Shown piece by piece: positions 25,496 to 34,975 of a stretch of 64,000 nt of DNA. The stretch covers positions 62,001 to 126,000 of the forward strand of contig NZ_FUZF01000004.1 in NCBI RefSeq assembly GCF_900168125.1, written 5' to 3'. Source of the DNA: Sphingobacterium nematocida (lineage in GTDB: Bacteria; Bacteroidota; Bacteroidia; Sphingobacteriales; Sphingobacteriaceae). The notes under the pieces were generated by a model that worked only from the letters and a program-made list of their open reading frames with translations, made no database searches and was not told where the DNA came from. The first letter of the stretch is position 1; each line of letters starts with the position of its first letter. The translations under genes were made by a program, and so were the position numbers.

Positions 25496-28400
25496 ATGAA
25501 CATTATTAGAACAGCGCTGAGGAAGCCTATTGCATTCATTATGGTAATCATAGCGATCGCGTATTTTTCCTGGCCGGTAATCCAAAAGATAAAAGTCGAT
25601 ATTTTTCCTGAGATAGAGTCGCCTGCCATGTATATCGCAATGCCCTATGGTGGGCTGTCGCCAGCCTACATGGATGGTTTTATGGCCAACGAATTTCAAA
25701 AGGTTTTACTTTTTGTTAATGGCGTTAAGGAAATGGATTTTAAAAGTATCCAAGGACTTTCCTTGATGAAGTTGACATTCTATCCCGGGACTGATATGTC
25801 TCAAGCGTCTGCCGAATTGAGTATGCAGGTGTCCCGTGCGATGGGTTTTTTGCCTCCAGGAGCTGTGCCTCCTATGGTGGTTCGCTTTGATGGTAGTTCG
25901 CTCCCTGTAGGACAATTGGTGTTTGATAGTGAAAAACATTCAGTCACCGAATTGCAAACTATGGCCATTACGAAGGTACGTCCTATGTTTGTGAATATCC
26001 CGGGAATAACGGCCCCAGCTCCTTTTGGCGGCAATATGCGTAGTCTCGTGGTGAATATTGATCCACAAAAGATGAAAGCCTCTGGGCTTAGTCCAGAGGA
26101 GGTCACTTTGGCTATTACGAAAAACTCGGTCCCATCGCCGGCTGGGAATATACGGTTGGACGATAAAAACCTTATGGCGCCGATCAATTCTATTGCTGCT
26201 GGTGTAGAAGAGTTTTTACAGACACCGATTAAGACCGTTGCCGGTGGGACACTATTGGTCGGCGATGTTGCTACGGTGTTGGATGCAGCAGATCAAACGG
26301 TGGGGTATGCGTTGATAAATGGAAAACGTTCGGTTTACCTTCCTATTATTAAGAAGCCAGACGCATCGACGTTAACTGCGGTGGACAATCTTAAAAAGTC
26401 TCTGCCCATGTTGGAAAACCTCTTGCCCGAGGGGGTTAAAATCAGTTATGCCTTTGATCAATCGGTTTACATATCGAGATCACTGTCTAACTTGATTTTT
26501 GAAGGTGCCTTGGGCGCTCTTTTGACGGGGCTTATGGTTTTTCTTTTTTTTGGCGATGTGCGTGGTGCGTTAATCGTTGTCTTGACCATACCTATTGCTA
26601 TTATTACAGCAGTGATAACACTGTATTTCTTTGGACAGAGTGTGAATATCATGACGTTGAGTGGTCTGGCACTATCTATAGGGATTTTGGTGGACGAGGC
26701 CACGGTTACGATAGAGAATATTCATCAACATATGGAGTTGGGAAAATCGAAACCTAGGGCCATCTTGGACGCCCTTTTAGAAATATCGGCACCTAAGTTG
26801 TTAATATTGCTCAGTATCCTAGCTGTACTTACCCCTGCATTTATGATGAGTGGTATCCCTAGGGATATGTTCATGCCTTTGTCGCTAGCCGTTGCATTTG
26901 CGATGATAGCCTCATTTATTGCTTCTCAGACTTTTGTGCCTATCATGGCTAATTGGATTATGAAATCCAAGGTGCATGGGAGATTAGTCCGTAAGAAGCG
27001 GTCGTTTATGGAACGTGTCAATGTGAAGTATGCATTTTTGGTCCGTTCTCTGGTCCGTAGATCCACGGTGCCTACTATTGGGTACCTGGTCTTGAGTATT
27101 GGTGCTATATTTCTGCTATTTTCTTTATTGGGTACTGACATTCTTCCACGATCGGAAGGCGGTGATTTTCAGCTGCGGATACGGCTACCGGAGGGGACGA
27201 GACTGGAAACCAGTGAAGAAACAGTTCGTAAGATCGGAGAATCCATTACAGCGATGCTACCTGTGAATAGTGTAAAGATGAGCTCTGCATTTGTAGGGAT
27301 GCACCCCTCAGCTAACCCAATAAATCCCATTTTTTTGTTTAACAGTACAACCGGAGAGGGGGTTCTACAGTTATCGTTGAATAAGAAGTTGATCGGTGTA
27401 AAGAATGATGAACTTAAGGAGCAGATCCGTGAGCGGATCCGTGAAAAATTTCCGTCGGTGGTCATAAACTTTGAGCCGATGGAGCTGATGGATAAAATTA
27501 TAGGGCAGGGAGCTATGACACCTGTAGAGGTTAAAGTTAGCGCGTCCCAACTTCAGGCTGCAGAATCTTATGCTAAAAAACTGGTTTCTAAGTTGTCTGC
27601 TTATGAGTTCTTGAGAGATGTGCAGATTGCAGAGCCCTTGCATTACCCGGTGATTGATATTAAGTTGGATCGAACCCGACTCGCACAATTTGGACTAACA
27701 GTACAAGAGGTGTCTAGAAATATTTCAACGGCGACATCGTCAACCCGATTTACAGATAAAAATCTATGGGTGGATCCTAAGTCTGGGCTGGTATTCCAGG
27801 TTCAGGTTCAAGTGCCAGAGAACTTAATACAAGCTGTAGAGGATCTGCGCGCTATGCCTTTACAAAAAGGACAGCGTTATCCAATCCTGGAGGATGTAGC
27901 AACGATTACATACAGTACTGTTGCAGGCCAGGTGAATCGGCGAGGTCCGAATCGCTATGTTACAATATTGGCAGATCTTTATAAAACGGATTTAGGTACA
28001 GCTAACAAGGCCGTAGATCAGGCGCTTCTAGAAATAGGAGAGGTGCCTAAGGGAATGCGTGTATGGAAAGAAGGTACCTTGCCTTTATTGGAAGAAACGC
28101 TGTCCGGGTTATTAATAGGATTGTCTATTGCTATCGTCGTTATTTTCTTCATGATGAGCGCGTATTATCAATCTATCCGTGTTAGTTTGGTCATTCTTTC
28201 GGTGATACCAGCGGTAATCGCCGGTAGTTCGTTTTTCATCTGGGTTTTTGGTAGTACGTTGAATCTACAGTCTTACATGGGGATCATCATGTCGATCGGG
28301 GTGTCTGTCTCGAATGCGGTGCTATTGGTCAATCAGGCAGAACAGAACCGTAGAAAGTATTTTATATCGGCCCAGTTTGCGGCAATTGTTGCTGCAAAAT

Positions 28401-28651
28401 CTCGGCTACGCCCCATTCTGATGACTGCCGCTGCAATGGTTGCGGGTATGATTCCTATGGCCTTGGGGATGGGGGATGGTGGCGAACAGATTGCTCCCTT
28501 AGGACAAGCTGTAATTGGTGGTTTGATCACTTCTACTGCTGTCATCTTATTGATGATACCACTGATTTTTTCATTGATGATGAAGAAAGCTACGTATTTG
28601 GAGCCTTCACTAGATCCTGATGATGTAAATAGTAAGTTTTATAATAATTAA
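25496..28651 (+). CDS. efflux RND transporter permease
   Basis: A 1051-residue proton-driven inner-membrane pump with the duplicated RND layout: TM1 (about 12-32), a large periplasmic loop, TM2-6 (about 335-490), TM7 (about 525-545), a second loop, and TM8-12 (about 860-1035). TM4 carries LSIGILVDEATVTIENIH, so the usual Asp-Asp pair of hydrophobe pumps is Asp-Glu here. Whether it exports drugs or metals cannot be decided; no Met-rich metal relay was recognised. The start context TTTATATACATATGAA resembles the flanks of the hairpin element but lacks the element itself. Confidence 0.95.
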   Translation: MNIIRTALRKPIAFIMVIIAIAYFSWPVIQKIKVDIFPEIESPAMYIAMPYGGLSPAYMDGFMANEFQKVLLFVNGVKEMDFKSIQGLSLMKLTFYPGTDMSQASAELSMQVSRAMGFLPPGAVPPMVVRFDGSSLPVGQLVFDSEKHSVTELQTMAITKVRPMFVNIPGITAPAPFGGNMRSLVVNIDPQKMKASGLSPEEVTLAITKNSVPSPAGNIRLDDKNLMAPINSIAAGVEEFLQTPIKTVAGGTLLVGDVATVLDAADQTVGYALINGKRSVYLPIIKKPDASTLTAVDNLKKSLPMLENLLPEGVKISYAFDQSVYISRSLSNLIFEGALGALLTGLMVFLFFGDVRGALIVVLTIPIAIITAVITLYFFGQSVNIMTLSGLALSIGILVDEATVTIENIHQHMELGKSKPRAILDALLEISAPKLLILLSILAVLTPAFMMSGIPRDMFMPLSLAVAFAMIASFIASQTFVPIMANWIMKSKVHGRLVRKKRSFMERVNVKYAFLVRSLVRRSTVPTIGYLVLSIGAIFLLFSLLGTDILPRSEGGDFQLRIRLPEGTRLETSEETVRKIGESITAMLPVNSVKMSSAFVGMHPSANPINPIFLFNSTTGEGVLQLSLNKKLIGVKNDELKEQIRERIREKFPSVVINFEPMELMDKIIGQGAMTPVEVKVSASQLQAAESYAKKLVSKLSAYEFLRDVQIAEPLHYPVIDIKLDRTRLAQFGLTVQEVSRNISTATSSTRFTDKNLWVDPKSGLVFQVQVQVPENLIQAVEDLRAMPLQKGQRYPILEDVATITYSTVAGQVNRRGPNRYVTILADLYKTDLGTANKAVDQALLEIGEVPKGMRVWKEGTLPLLEETLSGLLIGLSIAIVVIFFMMSAYYQSIRVSLVILSVIPAVIAGSSFFIWVFGSTLNLQSYMGIIMSIGVSVSNAVLLVNQAEQNRRKYFISAQFAAIVAAKSRLRPILMTAAAMVAGMIPMALGMGDGGEQIAPLGQAVIGGLITSTAVILLMIPLIFSLMMKKATYLEPSLDPDDVNSKFYNN

Positions 28652-28655
28652 AGAA

Positions 28656-29744
28656 ATGGTAAGATATAGTTTTTTATTAGTGCTTGTCGTATTCCTTGGC
28701 TGTAAGCAAAAGGAGGGGGATAAACAGGCAAAGCAGCAGGCAAAAGCAGATATGCTTGAGGTGGAAGTTTCGCACCCTCAATCCTTGCAACCTGAATACA
28801 GTCTTAAAGTGACAGGTGAACTGCAGCCACAGGAGTCTGTTGCGTTGTTTTCGAAGGTAAAAGGTTTTGTAAGGCAGATTCACGTTGATGTGGGGGATTA
28901 TGTTCGCAAAGGACAGTTGCTCGCACGGATGGAGGCGCCCGAGATGGATATGCAGAGTACGGCCGATCGGGCGAAACAGAATCAGCTTATGGCTAATTAT
29001 GAAGTGAGTAGGCTTCGCTATAAGAGGCTCCATGATGTAGATGGACGTAAAAAAGGGGCTATCTCGGCGCTAGAGCTGGAGAAGGCACACGGCGATATGC
29101 TAAGGGATAGTGCCGCGGTCGTAGAGGCTGGTGGGACTTATCAAAAGTCGAAACAAATGGAAGATTATCTGTTAATCAGGGCGCCCTTTTCAGGTATTAT
29201 TACCCAGCGTAATTTTTCGACAGGGGCGCTTTTGGGGGACAACGGGATACCGATGTTTAATCTAGTGGCTAATGATAAGCTTAAGTTGAAAGTGGTGGTG
29301 CCGGAGGTGCATGGACAATCTGTGTCGGATAGTACTACGGCAGAGTTTCAGGTGTTGAGCGTGCCCAATCGGATATTCACGACGAAATTGAAAAGAAATG
29401 CAAAATTCATTGATCCAACCACACGGTCACTGAGCTTAGAGTTTGAGGTAGCGAATGCCGATAAAGGTTTAATCGGGGGAGATTTTGCGGATGTAAAACT
29501 CTCTTTGCAAAGGACACATAAAACAACATTTGTGCCTAAAGGGGCAGTCGTTAACGCTCAGTCTGGTATATTTGTCGTAAGAATCGGGGAAGATGGTAGC
29601 ACAGAACGCGTACCGGTGCGACCGGGAATTTCGTATAATGATCTGATTGAGGTATTCGGTAGTATCCGTTTGGAAGATCGTATCGTGAACCGCGCATCTG
29701 AGGAACTAACAAATGGAAAGAGGGTAAAAACTGTAATGAAATAA
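28656..29744 (+). CDS. RND efflux periplasmic adaptor lipoprotein
   Basis: A 362-residue membrane-fusion protein. It has a lipobox (VFLGCKQ, Cys about 16) and a lipoyl domain KVKGFVRQIHVDVGDYVRKGQLLARMEAPE (about 68-97), followed by a helical hairpin and the returning lipoyl strand DYLLIRAPFSGIITQRNFSTGALLGD (about 169-194). A beta-barrel and C-terminal domain follow (FVPKGAVVNAQSGIFVVRIG). The order tolC-pump-adaptor is the reverse of many operons. It lies 4 nt after the pump gene. Confidence 0.94.
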   Translation: MVRYSFLLVLVVFLGCKQKEGDKQAKQQAKADMLEVEVSHPQSLQPEYSLKVTGELQPQESVALFSKVKGFVRQIHVDVGDYVRKGQLLARMEAPEMDMQSTADRAKQNQLMANYEVSRLRYKRLHDVDGRKKGAISALELEKAHGDMLRDSAAVVEAGGTYQKSKQMEDYLLIRAPFSGIITQRNFSTGALLGDNGIPMFNLVANDKLKLKVVVPEVHGQSVSDSTTAEFQVLSVPNRIFTTKLKRNAKFIDPTTRSLSLEFEVANADKGLIGGDFADVKLSLQRTHKTTFVPKGAVVNAQSGIFVVRIGEDGSTERVPVRPGISYNDLIEVFGSIRLEDRIVNRASEELTNGKRVKTVMK

Positions 29745-29757
29745 TACTTTAAATATT

Positions 29758-30315
29758 ATGCTAAAGAAGAAACAACAATTAGTGCTATTAATCTCGATTG
29801 GACTATTTATGGTCGGTTGTACCAATACTGCCAAAGAAAGAGGGGGTAAGGATGAAGAAATTTTGGAAAGCCCGGTGGAGCTGGCTGCGGAAGCGAGTGG
29901 GGAGATGGTGAAAGCTAGTTTTGTTGATATCAATAATGGTGTTACGACGCTGGATTCACTCCGTGGAAAAGTGGTGGTGATGAATTTTTGGGCTACCTGG
30001 TGCCCTCCTTGTATCCGCGAGATGCCCTCATTGAATAAGCTGTTTTTAGATTTAAAATCTAATAAAGGGATTGTATTTATGGCAATAGATGTCGATGTAG
30101 ATATAAAAGGAGCGGCTAAGTTTATGGCTAAAAACAAGTTCGATCTCCCTTTGTATACCCTGCATTCACCTTTGCCTGCGGAGTTGGAAACCAATTCTAT
30201 CCCTATGACGGTGATTTTAGATAAAAATGGGAAGGTTGCTGCTAAGCATACAGGGATGGTTGATTTTGGTAATCAGAATATTAAGACAAGTTTGATGAAA
30301 CTAGTTGATGAGTAA
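29758..30315 (+). CDS. TlpA-like thioredoxin-fold lipoprotein
   Basis: A 185-residue periplasm-facing lipoprotein (lipobox FMVGCTN, Cys about 20). Residues about 45-180 form a thioredoxin fold with the redox motif WATWCPPC (about 79-86) and the cis-Pro of SIPMTVILD (about 148-156). Family members reduce or isomerise periplasmic disulphides. It follows the adaptor gene by 13 nt and ends at the operon terminator, so it is probably co-expressed with the pump, an unusual partnership. Confidence 0.92.
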   Translation: MLKKKQQLVLLISIGLFMVGCTNTAKERGGKDEEILESPVELAAEASGEMVKASFVDINNGVTTLDSLRGKVVVMNFWATWCPPCIREMPSLNKLFLDLKSNKGIVFMAIDVDVDIKGAAKFMAKNKFDLPLYTLHSPLPAELETNSIPMTVILDKNGKVAAKHTGMVDFGNQNIKTSLMKLVDE

Positions 30316-30326
30316 TTGCTAAAAAA

Positions 30327-30349
30327 AGGTCAGGGGATTTTCCTGACCT
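30327..30349. terminator. bidirectional terminator
   Basis: The 8-bp stem AGGTCAGG/CCTGACCT has a seven-A run on the left (30321-30327) and a T-rich run on the right. It separates the plus-strand efflux operon from the convergent flavin reductase gene. Confidence 0.8.
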
Positions 30350-30357
30350 ATTTTATC

Positions 30358-31215
30358 TTATAGGGTACGAAGTAAAATTTGCCAGGCTTTTTGTAAGGAG
30401 CCCTGGTCCAACAGTTGTGCAGCATGCAAATGTGCCGTCTGGATATCGGTATACGCAGCATCTATTTCTAAAGTATCATCGATAGTAGGTATTGTTTCTA
30501 CATTAGCAAGTAATCCGAGATGATTTCCAGTTAGCACTTTTGACAAGCGAACGGCTTCAGGGAGGTTGTCTACTCCAATTCCTAAATTGCGTAGAGGCTT
30601 GGGAACCAAGAAAAGGTTGTCCTGGGTAACCCTGCAATACCAATCACCTCCTAATCGGGCGACTAAATCTAATTCATGTTGCTGTATGTTGTTTTTGTCG
30701 TCAAGAAGGTGTGCTTGCACATGCATAGCAAGTACCTCTGCCAAAACAAGGTTTCCTGCTCCGGGGAGCTCACTAAGCGGTATAACCTGCTGTACGCGGC
30801 ACTCGAGCTGAATCGGCGACTCGGCTACACGGGGAGGAGCAATATATACAGAGGGTATTGGGGTTAATCCTGCTTTCTCAAATTCATTGATTCCTTCGGC
30901 GTACTCTGTACTCGCTAAGGATTGCTGCTGTACGAGGTCGTAATTCACTATGTTAATAACAACTTCATCAACCTCTAGTATATTTTCTAACGTGTGTTTT
31001 GTTGATCCGTCACGCATCCGTCTTAATGGAGAGAATACACAGATCGGAGGCTGGTGAGACATCAGGTTAAAGTAGCTGAATGGACTTAAATTGACTTGTC
31101 CTTTTTTATCGATTGTACTGGCAAAGCATATAGGTCTAGGTGCGATCGCATACTTAATCAGATTGTCAAATATAGCTTGATCCTTTTTGGGATCAAAACT
31201 TATCGTGTTACTCAT
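30358..31215 (-). CDS. flavin reductase-like domain protein
   Basis: A 285-residue flavoprotein of the FMN-binding split-barrel family. The N-terminal domain shows IAPRPICFASTIDKKGQVNLSPFSYFNLMSHQPPICVFSP (about 23-62), the FMN-binding signature, and IVNYDLVQQQSLAS. The C-terminal 100 residues are helical and variable. It is probably a flavin or flavin-dependent reductase. It lies 34 nt downstream of the fumarylacetoacetase-like gene, which ties it to tyrosine catabolism, though no defined step there needs it. Confidence 0.85.
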   Translation of the reverse strand: MSNTISFDPKKDQAIFDNLIKYAIAPRPICFASTIDKKGQVNLSPFSYFNLMSHQPPICVFSPLRRMRDGSTKHTLENILEVDEVVINIVNYDLVQQQSLASTEYAEGINEFEKAGLTPIPSVYIAPPRVAESPIQLECRVQQVIPLSELPGAGNLVLAEVLAMHVQAHLLDDKNNIQQHELDLVARLGGDWYCRVTQDNLFLVPKPLRNLGIGVDNLPEAVRLSKVLTGNHLGLLANVETIPTIDDTLEIDAAYTDIQTAHLHAAQLLDQGSLQKAWQILLRTL

Positions 31216-31249
31216 ATTGGCTATGTTAAATATTGTGCTTATTTTCTGG

Positions 31250-32224
31250 TTACGCTGTTGTTAAAACAATTCTGTTGTCAAGTATGCCTAGTCCGGTTAC
31301 TTCTAAAGAAACGGTATCACCTTCCATGAGCCATTGATCCTGATGATCGGGATTTTCGAGGCGCCCAGTTCCATTCAGTTCGAGAAAGCACCCCGTGCCT
31401 ACAGTACCAGATCCTATTACATCTCCAGGGAAAAGCTCCACCCCATAGGATGCGCGTTCAATTATCTCTGCAAAGGTCCAATCCATATCAGCGAGGTTGC
31501 CTAATGAGACTTGTTGTCCATTGACTTTACAGGTCATTTTTAAGTTGTAACAATCGCCGGTATGACCTTTAGGAGCGGCTGTTTTGTAAGGTAGAAGTTC
31601 TTCCTTAGTCACTAGCCAGGGACCGATGGCGGTTGCGAAATCCTTGCCCTTAGCAGGGCCTAAATTCAATTTCATCTCTTCCATTTGGAGTTTTCGGGCA
31701 CTGATGTCATTCATGATCATGTAGCCGGCAATATAATCGTCTGCATCAGCTGCTTTGATATTCTTGCCTCGCTTATTTATAACAATGGCGACCTCCAGTT
31801 CAAAGTCAAGCTGTTCCATATGTAAAGGCATGCAGGAAATATCTCCAGGACCAAAGATAGCACGATGGTTGGTGAAATAGAAAACCGGGAACTGATCGAA
31901 CTCCGGAATCATCTCCAATCCGCGATTGCGTCGGGATGTGGCGACATGCTGTCTAAAAGCATAAGCATCCCTACAGGATGAAGGGAATGGGACAGGAGCA
32001 AGCAATGTTGCCTCGGATAGCGATATCGCTTGAGGGTGAATTTCACGTTGTTTTATTTTTTCTTCGATACGGCGTAGCGCAGCCATACTATCGTCGCCAC
32101 CTAAAAGAAAATCCTGCATGGAGGTCGGCAATGCCGTGTCTAATTCTGAACAGGGGTATATTTTATCCGCTATTAATAAGGCAAGATGTGGTGTGTTTTT
32201 ATAAAGGCAAGTTACAATTCTCAT
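31250..32224 (-). CDS. fumarylacetoacetate hydrolase family protein
   Basis: A 324-residue hydrolase, probably fumarylacetoacetase, which splits fumarylacetoacetate to fumarate and acetoacetate. The metal-binding acidic residues are in QLDFELEVAIVI (two Glu, about 138-149) and IMNDISAR (Asp, about 171-178). KGKDFATAIGPW (about 191-202) matches the substrate-binding region of true FAH and the related diketone hydrolases. It is divergent from hmgA and hppD. Given those neighbours, the tyrosine pathway role is the best inference. Confidence 0.88.
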   Translation of the reverse strand: MRIVTCLYKNTPHLALLIADKIYPCSELDTALPTSMQDFLLGGDDSMAALRRIEEKIKQREIHPQAISLSEATLLAPVPFPSSCRDAYAFRQHVATSRRNRGLEMIPEFDQFPVFYFTNHRAIFGPGDISCMPLHMEQLDFELEVAIVINKRGKNIKAADADDYIAGYMIMNDISARKLQMEEMKLNLGPAKGKDFATAIGPWLVTKEELLPYKTAAPKGHTGDCYNLKMTCKVNGQQVSLGNLADMDWTFAEIIERASYGVELFPGDVIGSGTVGTGCFLELNGTGRLENPDHQDQWLMEGDTVSLEVTGLGILDNRIVLTTA

Positions 32225-32533
32225 AATAAGAGCGGTGTTAAAGCGGATTCAATTATAGATTTATGCTGCAAATATACATATGATTACAAAAATTAAAATA
32301 TTTAGCTTAAGAATATTGAATAATATTTTTACCTTTACTGTATTATAAACCCAACGATGTACAATTTTGGCATACATAACGCTAAGTTATCCTTTGGATT
32401 GATCGCTTTTATTAAGGCGATGATAGCGGATATTGTATTTGCGCAATATTAACACATTTACTTCTTAGACTCGAACTAGTACTCATCGAGTAGTTTCATC
32501 TTTAATTTTTTGACAGTTTAAAACTAGAGGATT
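32225..32533. other. divergent control region of the tyrosine-catabolism genes
   Basis: This 309-nt A/T-rich region separates the minus-strand FAH gene from the plus-strand hmgA. It contains two small dyads: an 8-bp stem ATCGCTTT/AAGGCGAT at 32402-32421 and TACTC-ATC-GAGTA at 32480-32492, the latter about 40 nt before hmgA. Both are candidate operators. No clean TAnnTTTG promoter was found and no ORF is supported. Confidence 0.4.
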
Positions 32534-33691
32534 ATGACATTTTATCATAAGCTCGGGCAAGTCCCCGCAAAGCGGCATACCGTATTTAAAAAGGAGAATG
32601 GCGATTTATACGCCGAAGAATTGGTGTCTACGCACGGTTTTTCAAGTGTTTACTCCTTAGTCTATCATTGTCATCCACCGACATTGGTCAAGCAAATCCG
32701 CGAAGCCTATGATGTGTCTCCTAAGATTGCGCGGGAGAAACATCTTAAACATACGAGTTTAAAAGGATTTTCTTTGGCTCCGACGGATGATTACCTGGAG
32801 AGCCGTAAACCGGTTTTGGTCAATCATGATCTTCATATCTCTTTGGCAGCGCCGCGAAAGTCTATGGAGGATTATTTTTATAAAAATAGTCAGGCTGATG
32901 AGATAATTTTTATCCATGAAGGTAAAGGGGTATTGAAGACAGGATACGGAGAAATTAGCTTTTCGTATGGAGATTATCTGGTTATCCCACGAGGTACAAT
33001 TTATCAAATGCATTTCGAATCGAGCGACAATAGACTACTCATTGTAGAATCTTTCTCTCCGGTACGCACGCCCAAACGTTACCGTAATGAGTTCGGTCAA
33101 TTAATGGAGCACGCCCCGTTTTACGAACGTGATATCCGTGTTCCTGAAAATCTGAAAACATTTGATGAGATGGGGGATTTTGAAGTGAAAATAAAAAAAG
33201 AAGGTTTGATTTATCCTTATGTGTACGGTAGTCATCCTTTTGATTTTATTGGTTGGGATGGTTATCATTACCCTTGGGCTTTTTCTATACATGATTTTAT
33301 GCCTATAACGGGTATGCTGCATCAGCCACCGCCAGTACATCAGACATTTGAAACAGACGCTTTTGTATTGTGCAGTTTCTGCCCACGCTTATACGATTAT
33401 CACCCGTTGGCCGTACCGGCTCCTTATAATCATAGCAATGTGGATTCTGATGAGCTTTTATACTACGTGGATGGTGATTTTATGAGCCGTAAATCGGTGG
33501 ATAAAGGACAGCTCACGCTGCATCCAGGGGGGATACCGCACGGTCCTCATCCGGGTACGGTAGAAAAAAGTATCGGTCAGACGCGGACAGATGAATTGGC
33601 TGTAATGATAGATCCATTCAGACCGCTAATGCTCACCGAAGATGCTTTGGCGCTTGAAGATCCGGATTATTATAAATCATGGATGAGTTAG
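32534..33691 (+). CDS. hmgA: homogentisate 1,2-dioxygenase
   Basis: Opens the ring of homogentisate to maleylacetoacetate using non-haem Fe(II) and O2. The 385-residue protein is a cupin: FIHEGKGVLKTGYGEISFSYGDYLVIPRGTIYQM (about 125-158) is the first barrel, and HPGGIPHGPHPG (about 333-344) supplies metal and active-site His residues of the second. The adjacent HPPD and FAH genes complete three of the pathway steps. It lies 29 nt before hppD. Confidence 0.95.
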   Translation: MTFYHKLGQVPAKRHTVFKKENGDLYAEELVSTHGFSSVYSLVYHCHPPTLVKQIREAYDVSPKIAREKHLKHTSLKGFSLAPTDDYLESRKPVLVNHDLHISLAAPRKSMEDYFYKNSQADEIIFIHEGKGVLKTGYGEISFSYGDYLVIPRGTIYQMHFESSDNRLLIVESFSPVRTPKRYRNEFGQLMEHAPFYERDIRVPENLKTFDEMGDFEVKIKKEGLIYPYVYGSHPFDFIGWDGYHYPWAFSIHDFMPITGMLHQPPPVHQTFETDAFVLCSFCPRLYDYHPLAVPAPYNHSNVDSDELLYYVDGDFMSRKSVDKGQLTLHPGGIPHGPHPGTVEKSIGQTRTDELAVMIDPFRPLMLTEDALALEDPDYYKSWMS

Positions 33692-33720
33692 TAACTAATT
33701 AATAAACATATCATATTATC

Positions 33721-34848
33721 ATGACACAAACTTTTGCGGAGAAAATTGCGAAGGCGCAAGACTTTCTTCCTATTAATGGTACCGATTATATTGAATTCTA
33801 TGTCGGTAATGCGAAACAGGCTGCACACTATTACAAAACTGCTTTTGGATTCCAATCTGAGGCTTATGCGGGGCCAGAAACAGGGGTTAAGGACAGGGCT
33901 TCTTATGTGTTAAAACAAAACAAAATAAGATTGGTGCTAACCACTGCTCTACGCTCTGAACATCCTATTTCTGAACATGTGAAAAAACATGGTGATGGCG
34001 TGAAGATATTGGCCCTTTGGGTGGATGATGCCCGCAAATCTTTTGAAGAGACAACCAAGCGTGGTGCAAAGGTATACCAAGAGCCTATCTGTACACAAGA
34101 CGAACATGGTGAGGTGTGGACTGCTGGGATCTATACGTACGGAGAAACAGTCCATATGTTTGTAGAACGCAAAAATTACAAAGGAACTTTTATGCCAGGT
34201 TATGAGGCTTGGGTAAGTGATTATAATCCCGAAGATACAGGTCTTCTTTACATCGATCACTGCGTTGGAAACGTGGACTGGAACAAAATGAACGAGACTG
34301 TTGAGTGGTATCAAAATGTGATGGGATTTGTGAATATTTTATCATTTGACGACAAGCAGATTAATACGGAGTACTCGGCCTTGATGAGTAAGGTAATGAG
34401 TAATGGAAATGGTTATGTTAAATTCCCAATCAACGAACCTGCAGAAGGAAAGAAAAAGTCACAGATTGAGGAATATCTGGATTTTTATGAAGGAGAAGGG
34501 GTGCAGCACGCGGCCTTAGCAACAAATGATATTGTCTCCACAGTGAAAGCATTGAAAGCACGTGGAGTAGAGTTTTTGGGAGCTCCTCCGGAAGCATACT
34601 ATGATATGTTGCCGGAGCGGGTTGGAGTGATCGACGAAGAAGTGAAAATTATTCAGGATTTGGGAATTTTGGTAGACCGGGACGAAGAAGGTTACCTTCT
34701 TCAGATCTTCACCAAACCTGTTGAAGATCGTCCTACGTTGTTTTTCGAGATCATTCAGCGTAAAGGTGCACAGAGTTTTGGTGCTGGTAACTTCAAAGCT
34801 CTATTTGAAGCTATTGAGCGCGAACAAGAGAGAAGAGGGAATTTATAA
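33721..34848 (+). CDS. hppD: 4-hydroxyphenylpyruvate dioxygenase
   Basis: Converts 4-hydroxyphenylpyruvate to homogentisate. The 375-residue protein has two VOC-type domains (about 18-150 and 175-360). The expected Fe(II) ligands are His in YIDHCVGNVDW (about 179), His in VQHAALATNDI (about 263) and Glu in LFFEIIQRKGAQSFGAGNFKALFE (about 342). The C-terminal FGAGNFKALFEAIEREQ is diagnostic. It supplies the substrate of the preceding homogentisate dioxygenase. Confidence 0.97.
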   Translation: MTQTFAEKIAKAQDFLPINGTDYIEFYVGNAKQAAHYYKTAFGFQSEAYAGPETGVKDRASYVLKQNKIRLVLTTALRSEHPISEHVKKHGDGVKILALWVDDARKSFEETTKRGAKVYQEPICTQDEHGEVWTAGIYTYGETVHMFVERKNYKGTFMPGYEAWVSDYNPEDTGLLYIDHCVGNVDWNKMNETVEWYQNVMGFVNILSFDDKQINTEYSALMSKVMSNGNGYVKFPINEPAEGKKKSQIEEYLDFYEGEGVQHAALATNDIVSTVKALKARGVEFLGAPPEAYYDMLPERVGVIDEEVKIIQDLGILVDRDEEGYLLQIFTKPVEDRPTLFFEIIQRKGAQSFGAGNFKALFEAIEREQERRGNL

Positions 34849-34892
34849 AACAAGAATAGCTGCTTTTAGAGATTAAAAGACGAATTATTTAT

Positions 34893-34975
34893 ATATGAAA
34901 TACTCATGTTTAGCGAAGCACAAACACCCATGAGTATTCCATATGGCAGATAAAAAAAGTTGTACACATATGAAA
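34893..34975 (+). repeat. start-codon-flanked hairpin element, copy 2
   Basis: ATATGAAA at 34893-34900 recurs 75 nt later at 34968-34975 around an ATG of the dehydrogenase gene. Between them, TATATG (34892-34897) pairs with CATATG (34940-34945) through one wobble, and after the same A/C mismatch AATACTCATG (34899-34908) pairs with CATGAGTATT (34929-34938). The loop contains the same 19 nt TTTAGCGAAGCACAAACAC (34909-34927) as copy 1. Relative to copy 1, three adjacent pairs differ on both arms, preserving pairing. The reading frame open in copy 1 stops after 12 codons here (34895-34933). Confidence 0.7.
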
